Of a stretch of 35,791 nucleotides of DNA, positions 31,897 to 35,791 are shown piece after piece (position 1 is the first letter of the stretch; each line of letters opens with the position of its first letter). The position numbers were made by a program, and so were the translations under genes. This DNA comes from Deltaproteobacteria bacterium (GTDB lineage: Bacteria > Desulfobacterota > Syntrophobacteria > BM002). The stretch lies in contig CP070689.1 in NCBI GenBank assembly GCA_020353155.1, positions 2,368,787 through 2,404,577 of the forward strand. Direction: 5' to 3'. The notes under the pieces are model-generated. The model searched no databases. It was given only the letters and a program-made list of their open reading frames with translations, and had not been told where the DNA came from.

Positions 31897-32251
31897 GGAG
31901 ACACCCTCCTTGTGAAAGATGTGACTCTAATTTCGTCCAAAAATGGCTGAATAAGTGAAGAGAATTAATCCGTAACAAGGTAATTTACCACAAATACAAC
32001 ACAATATGCTATGCAAATGTTGTACCTCTGGTGAGCATGGTGGACAACATTCAGCTTAATTTTCTCTGCAACCAATGTGAGTCAAACACCAATACCTTTA
32101 TCAGTGCAATACATGCTGTAATTCTTTAGAGTGTTTTCCCTGGACTTTTAGCAGCTGCCTGACTAAACTTTTAGACTAAGAAAGAGGGATGAAAGCGTAA
32201 AGCTATTAGATGTGGAAGAACTGATTTAGAAACCGGAGGAGGAGATTTACC
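31897..32251. other. Divergent intergenic region between small exported protein and zinc-ribbon protein
   Basis: 355 bp, no gene and no heptad array seen. It contains an exact 8-bp inverted repeat AATGTTGT (32016-32023) / ACAACATT (32044-32051) and a third related half-site ACAACACAAT just upstream, a candidate operator. Confidence 0.5.
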
Positions 32252-32458
32252 ATGACTACAACACCACAACATTGTCCAGGATACGAATCTTTTAAGGGCC
32301 TCAAATCGTTTGTTTGCAAGTGCAACAGCTGCGGAGAAGAGAAAGAGATCTTTTCTGACGAATTCAACAAGACTCACACATGTGCGAAATGCGGCATCAG
32401 CATAGATTTCACCACCTGTTCATACGAGGCTGGTGGTAGCACCAGCACTCCCCGTTAA
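32252..32458 (+). CDS. Small zinc-ribbon-like protein
   Basis: A 68-residue protein with seven cysteines: C8, C22, C24, C27, C44, C47 and C56. The C24-x2-C27 and C44-x2-C47 knuckles fit a zinc ribbon; the FSDEF and SIDF stretches around them look like the interleaved strands. The Shine-Dalgarno GGAGGAGG is one of the strongest in the window, suggesting high expression. Its TAA stop shares the sequence TTAA with the stop of the convergent SIS gene (2-bp overlap). Function unknown; zinc storage, redox or nucleic acid binding are all possible. Confidence 0.8.
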   Translation: MTTTPQHCPGYESFKGLKSFVCKCNSCGEEKEIFSDEFNKTHTCAKCGISIDFTTCSYEAGGSTSTPR

Positions 32459-33606
32459 TCTCCATCAGCCGAATTCTTTGGCTTTGGCGCCCGGACGGCA
32501 GAGTTGCGAATGGTTCGCAGGGTGCCTGCCACCAGACGCTCTGTATCGTAGCCGGCATGGAAGGTATTGATGTTTGGTGCGTTAACCCGGCCAATTGCAT
32601 ATGACAGCCATTGCACGGTAAGGATAAAGTCCAGAAACTGCTGCAGGTGCTGGTCGGAGGCTGGCGTGTTTACCACTTGAATATCGTAGCCGGATCCAGA
32701 GGGCGTGAAGTCGTCGCCAAAGAATTCCGGTTGGAGCCAGATGATCCTGGCGTCGAAAAAATCGCAGAGCACGGGGACAACTTCCCTGGCTCTGGCAGCA
32801 GTATCCTCGTCAAATACGAGAAAAACCACAGTGTCTTTAGAACGAGTTATAAAGTAGAGGGTGTGGCAGTATTCCTCGATACCAGTAAAGTGCGCTAAGC
32901 GATTGAACTCGTGCATTTTGTAGCAGGCAAAGCGAGCCACAATTTTTGCCCAACCACTTCCCAGGAAAAAAGTTTGCCCACCTTTGGCCCAGAATTCGGC
33001 TTTGTTGAATAAGGGCTCATAAAAGGTAGGTGAGAGCAAGGTGCGAGTGTGGTTTAAGAGGACTTGCCAGTCTGTCTCTATTTTTGCCGCTCGAACCAGG
33101 GTGAGGACGCCTGCCCAGAAAGTTTTGGTCTGAGCGACATCGTGGTGATAACCAATGTATTGCTTGGCGTGTTGGTCTGTATAGTTGGTATCCGATAGTG
33201 CTTCCGGAGGCGAGGCAAAGATAGGCCAAGCCGAAGAGGCCAGTTCTGCTAACGGGCTTTGTGCGTTGTCGGTTACAGCTACCACCTGGGCGTCTGCGGC
33301 CAAGGCTCTCTTTGCTGCCTCTACGACCCTTGCTGTGCGGCCGGAAACGCTGATACAAATGAGAGTGTCGCCAGCCTGGAAAAGCTGAGCGGCCTGGCTG
33401 GCTTCAAGGGCGGGCAAAGCAAATACCTGACCACGCTCTTTCATCACCCACTGACCGAAAAGGGCAGCGCAGTAAGAATCCCCAGATCCTGTGAGGATCA
33501 CCCTGTTAGAGGGACCTGGCCACTCTAGTGGAGGGAGTGCCCGCTGCAAAGAGACAATCTTCTCCTGCTCGAGCATTTCTTGATAAATGTATTCATCTCT
33601 AAGCAT
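32455..33606 (-). CDS. Double SIS-domain protein (sugar isomerase / aminosugar deaminase-like)
   Basis: A 383-residue protein with two SIS phosphosugar-binding domains and no glutaminase domain. The first domain (about 35-150) has LTGSGDSYCAAL and ICISVSGRTARVVEA; the second (about 200-345) has FLGSGWAKIVAR. It resembles the isomerase half of GlmS and AgaS/FrlB-type proteins. The substrate cannot be assigned. GGGAGG lies six bases before the ATG. It ends on the shared TTAA with the zinc-ribbon gene; upstream lies the 182-bp palindromic element. Confidence 0.87.
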   Translation of the reverse strand: MLRDEYIYQEMLEQEKIVSLQRALPPLEWPGPSNRVILTGSGDSYCAALFGQWVMKERGQVFALPALEASQAAQLFQAGDTLICISVSGRTARVVEAAKRALAADAQVVAVTDNAQSPLAELASSAWPIFASPPEALSDTNYTDQHAKQYIGYHHDVAQTKTFWAGVLTLVRAAKIETDWQVLLNHTRTLLSPTFYEPLFNKAEFWAKGGQTFFLGSGWAKIVARFACYKMHEFNRLAHFTGIEEYCHTLYFITRSKDTVVFLVFDEDTAARAREVVPVLCDFFDARIIWLQPEFFGDDFTPSGSGYDIQVVNTPASDQHLQQFLDFILTVQWLSYAIGRVNAPNINTFHAGYDTERLVAGTLRTIRNSAVRAPKPKNSADGD

Positions 33607-33623
33607 AAAGCCTCCCAGATCCT

Positions 33624-33805
33624 AGCCCTGATATCTCATGAATCACCTGCTGCGACCACGGATATGGCCGTCCTTCCGGTCGTCATCGGGTGTCGGACCC
33701 TGCGACGTACCCTTCAGGTACGCCTCGAATCCAACGCCCTGCGGTTACCCGGTGGCACGCCCATCTTCGTGGTCTCGCGACAGCAATTCATGAGATATCA
33801 GGGCT
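33624..33805. repeat. 182-bp palindromic (MITE-like) element
   Basis: The ends are exact 20-bp inverted repeats: AGCCCTGATATCTCATGAAT at 33624-33643 and its reverse complement at 33786-33805. Inside, partial complementarity continues (GACCACGGATATGG against CCATCTTCGTGGTC). The very centre is a small hairpin CGTACC/GGTACG at 33706-33722, within half a base of the midpoint of the ends. It carries no gene and GC-rich contents unlike the AT-rich surroundings. No clear target-site duplication is visible. Confidence 0.7.
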
Positions 33806-33868
33806 GACCCCTCAAAACTATCCCCGGATGGATCTAACTGTCAATTAGTTACTTCAGAGATTTATTCG

Positions 33869-33895
33869 ATTCGTTCAAATCGTTCAAGTCGTTCA
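33869..33895. repeat. Nonad array, 3 units (ATTCGTTCA type)
   Basis: ATTCGTTCA, AATCGTTCA and AGTCGTTCA run in exact 9-bp phase. Confidence 0.8.
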
Positions 33896-33900
33896 TCACG

Positions 33901-34008
33901 GAGGTCAGACGTCGGAGATCAGAGATCAGCTTTAACCCTGATCTCAGACATCTGATCTCTGACCTCTGACTTCTGCGCGCTGCCGGCTGCCCGCTGCAAG
34001 CTGTCTGC
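33901..34008. repeat. Long heptad array with inverted first part (hairpin)
   Basis: Four GAGATCA-type heptads (33901-33929) face four TGATCTC-type heptads (33938-33966) across an 8-base loop; 23 of 29 positions pair. The 7-bp phase then continues without slip through TGACTTC, TGCGCGC, TGCCGGC, TGCCCGC, TGCAAGC and TGTCTGC. Altogether ten in-phase units from 33939 to 34008, with the unit gradually changing from TGATCTC to TGCMSGC. Confidence 0.9.
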
Positions 34009-34141
34009 TAACAAGGTGCCTATTTTTAAGATCTCTAGGCACGCTGATTGCATTACCTCCGACCAATCCTTGGTCTAAAAATTCCCCAGAATCTAGTTGA
34101 CGAAAGAGTGGACACTTGGCCGATGAAAGGAGTTTAGCGAG

Positions 34142-35374
34142 TTGAATTCAGTGGTTGTGAGAACACTGTTCTCGCTGTTCGTGCCCGGTGGACTTGTGGT
34201 TTTTACCACGGCCATAATCGTTTACCTTGGTGTTTTGGATAAATCTCTGTCTGCTCTGGTGCACATTTATCCCTATTTGGTTGCAGTGGCAGGAATATTG
34301 CTCGGCTGGCGCTTTAACCGCAGTCGCTTGATTTTCGCCATTTTTGTATTGGCTCTTGCAGAGAGGGGATTGCTTTTGTTTTCATCTGGCGCCGGTGCTG
34401 CCTCTACAGCTGTGGGCCAAACCGTGTACAACGCCATAGGCTTTCTCTTGCCCCTGAATCTGGTGTTTGCCTCTCGGGTGAAAGAACGGGGGATTTTAAC
34501 CTTCTATGGCATAGTGCGACTGAGCCTCATCCTGCTGCAGGTTTTCGGCATCTTTCTCATATGTCGATATCAGAATTGGGGCCTGGCTGCTCTTCTTAAC
34601 TATTCGTTGTCTGACGGACATTTGCTCTCATGGCTGCCCCTTTCACTGCCTTCTCTTTTGTCTTTTGCCCTGGCATTTCTTTTACTGACCGTTGGCTTTA
34701 TTCGGCACGAGTCGGTAATTGAAAACGGGTTCTTTTGGGCTTTGTTGTCGGTTTTTTTGGCTTTCGCTGTAGGTAAGATTGGGCCAATTTCAACAATCTA
34801 TTTGTCTACCGCAGGGCTTGTCCTCGTCGTTTCAGTGATCGAAACCTCCCACAGTATGGCATTTCGAGATGAGTTGACTGGCATTCCTGGTCGGCGGGCC
34901 TTGGAGGAAAAGCTTCTCCAAATGAGCGGTAATTTCACTGTGGCTATGCTTGATATTGACTTTTTCAAGAAGTTCAACGACCGTCACGGCCACGAGGTTG
35001 GCGATCAGGTTTTGCGTTTGGTCGCATCGAAGCTTACCACCATATCTGGCGGCGGCAAACCTTTTCGCTACGGCGGCGAAGAGTTCACCATTATTTTCGC
35101 TGGGCTGAATAGCAAGGCGTCCATGCCTCATCTCGAGAAATTGAGAAGGAGGGTGGAGCAGACGCGCTTTTTAATCCGCGGCAGCAATCGATCAGGTAAG
35201 AGATTAGAAAAAGCGAAAGGGATTAGAGGATTTCGAAAAAGAGCCAAAGTAACCATAAGTATAGGGGTGGCTGAGAGGAATGAGAAGTACACCTCTCCAG
35301 AGCAGGTGGTTATGGCGGCAGACAAGGCCTTGTATCGAGCAAAAAGGGCTGGACGTAATCGGACTAGCACCTAA
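34142..35374 (+). CDS. Membrane-bound diguanylate cyclase (GGDEF domain)
   Basis: A 410-residue protein with a hydrophobic N-terminal half (about seven to eight membrane segments up to about residue 230) and a C-terminal GGDEF domain with the active form GGEEF (311-315) and the DELTGIPGRRALEE start. It should synthesise c-di-GMP from GTP in response to a membrane signal. The RxxD inhibition site is absent before GGEEF. The TTG start is chosen because AAAGGAG lies at good distance; a GTG three codons on is an alternative. A short basic insertion (about 340-362) follows the GGEEF strand. Confidence 0.92.
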   Translation: MNSVVVRTLFSLFVPGGLVVFTTAIIVYLGVLDKSLSALVHIYPYLVAVAGILLGWRFNRSRLIFAIFVLALAERGLLLFSSGAGAASTAVGQTVYNAIGFLLPLNLVFASRVKERGILTFYGIVRLSLILLQVFGIFLICRYQNWGLAALLNYSLSDGHLLSWLPLSLPSLLSFALAFLLLTVGFIRHESVIENGFFWALLSVFLAFAVGKIGPISTIYLSTAGLVLVVSVIETSHSMAFRDELTGIPGRRALEEKLLQMSGNFTVAMLDIDFFKKFNDRHGHEVGDQVLRLVASKLTTISGGGKPFRYGGEEFTIIFAGLNSKASMPHLEKLRRRVEQTRFLIRGSNRSGKRLEKAKGIRGFRKRAKVTISIGVAERNEKYTSPEQVVMAADKALYRAKRAGRNRTST

Positions 35375-35378
35375 ACTA

Positions 35379-35434
35379 AAATCTCACATCCCACATCCCA
35401 TATTCCCCAATCCGCAATCTACAATCTTAAATCT
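35379..35434. repeat. Heptad array, 8 units (ACATCCC to ACAATCT type)
   Basis: Eight consecutive in-phase 7-bp units with the shared core ATYC. The array starts 4 bp after the stop of the cyclase gene and ends 2 bp before the stop codon of the convergent mscS-type gene, so it fills the whole gap. Confidence 0.85.
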
Positions 35435-35436
35435 AT

Positions 35437-35791
35437 TTAGCGTTCATCCTTCTCTTTTCCACCTTTTTTGGCGGCTTCCTCCTCCTCAGCTATAGCAAGG
35501 GCTGCAGCCGCAGCTGCCTGCCGCATTTTTTTGTCGACAGCAGTTGAGGGCTTGTCCTCGCTTTCCCTTTCCTCCTTAGACTCTCCGACGCTTGTCTCCG
35601 GCGGCAGATACACTGTAACGTTGCGATGGGCGAACTCGATGCCTTCCTTACGGAAGGCCTCTTGAACTCTTCTGTAGACTTCGCGGCGGACTAGGAACTG
35701 CTGCCCGGGAACTGTCTTGAATTTGATCCGCATTATCATGGCGGAATCATCCATTTCTCGCACACCCTGGGACTTTATCTTGTCGAGCAAG
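35437..35791 (-). CDS. MscS-type mechanosensitive channel, C-terminal part (5' end outside window)
   Basis: About 118 residues, open at the right edge. The segment IMRIKFKTVPGQQFLVRREVYRRVQ and GIEFAHRNVTVYLPP is the C-terminal alpha-beta domain of MscS-family channels. It is followed by a long charged, Ala/Glu/Lys-rich tail (about 50 residues) not found in E. coli MscS and probably disordered. The pore helix lies outside the window. Its TAA stop is 2 bp from a heptad array. Confidence 0.88.
   Translation of the reverse strand, partial: LLDKIKSQGVREMDDSAMIMRIKFKTVPGQQFLVRREVYRRVQEAFRKEGIEFAHRNVTVYLPPETSVGESKEERESEDKPSTAVDKKMRQAAAAAALAIAEEEEAAKKGGKEKDER

Larger units (their letters stand above)
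33607..34141. other. 535-bp gap made largely of repeats
   Basis: Holds in order the palindromic element (33624-33805), a 9-bp-period array (33869-33895), and the largest heptad structure of the window (33901-34008). The rest (about 34010-34141) contains the AAAGGAG Shine-Dalgarno of the next gene. Confidence 0.7.

Noticed and set aside
33580..33807. Small open frame across the palindromic element
   Set aside because: The frame lies almost wholly in the palindrome, has no ribosome-binding site and no recognisable product.
33901..34008. CRISPR-like array
   Set aside because: Units are only 7 bp, degenerate and contiguous, with no unique spacers and no cas genes nearby.

Overview
The window reads as a housekeeping stretch of a Gram-negative bacterial chromosome. 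The gene families (LapA/LapB, Lnt, UppP, a stand-alone CorC, DciA, several PilZ, response-regulator and GGDEF proteins, small zinc-ribbon and acidic proteins of unknown function) fit best with a member of the Desulfobacterota (former Deltaproteobacteria). This placement is an inference from gene content and style, not from a marker phylogeny. There are no phage genes, transposases or CRISPR arrays.

Layout. Positions 1-14180 are a rightward block: the 3' end of guaA, a full-length DnaE-family gene whose polymerase motifs are eroded, a UPF0280 protein, a HIT/lapA/lapB cluster, mutS, a periplasmic amidase and an RNB-family ribonuclease. Positions 14416-22079 are a leftward block: a REC-GGDEF protein, an XRE-cupin regulator followed by speD and speB (polyamine synthesis), then corC, a PilZ protein, lnt and prfB, which carries the classical +1 programmed frameshift. 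Positions 22427-25688 run rightward: nadK, a DUF1015 protein and a TrmN6-like methyltransferase. The rest is a patchwork in alternating orientation: dciA, a very acidic small protein, a PilZ protein, a protein of unknown function, a REC protein with a degenerate HisKA module, tRNA-Ala(GGC) with a clear promoter and terminator, a NarL-type regulator, uppP, a small secreted protein, a zinc-ribbon protein, a SIS-domain protein, a membrane diguanylate cyclase and the C-terminus of an MscS channel.

Functional themes: nucleotide and DNA metabolism (guaA, DnaE-like, mutS, dciA), envelope biogenesis (lapAB, amidase, lnt, uppP, mscS), polyamines (speD, speB and a probable regulator), NAD(P) supply, and c-di-GMP or two-component signalling (two GGDEF, two PilZ and three receiver proteins).

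Two signals stand out. (1) The 1140-residue DnaE homologue keeps an apparently intact PHP metal site, tandem HhH region and OB fold. It has lost two of the three catalytic aspartates (D->E, D->G) and most universal polymerase motifs, with no stop or frameshift, so it looks like a selected pseudo-polymerase. (2) Most of the larger intergenic gaps hold degenerate tandem arrays with a strict 7-bp period (locally 8 or 9). Unit families differ, but the phase is kept for up to ten units. Several arrays are arranged as inverted pairs that would fold into hairpins, and several begin at or overlap the stop codon of the neighbouring gene. A separate 182-bp near-perfectly centred palindrome with 20-bp exact ends looks like a MITE-type or structured repeat element.
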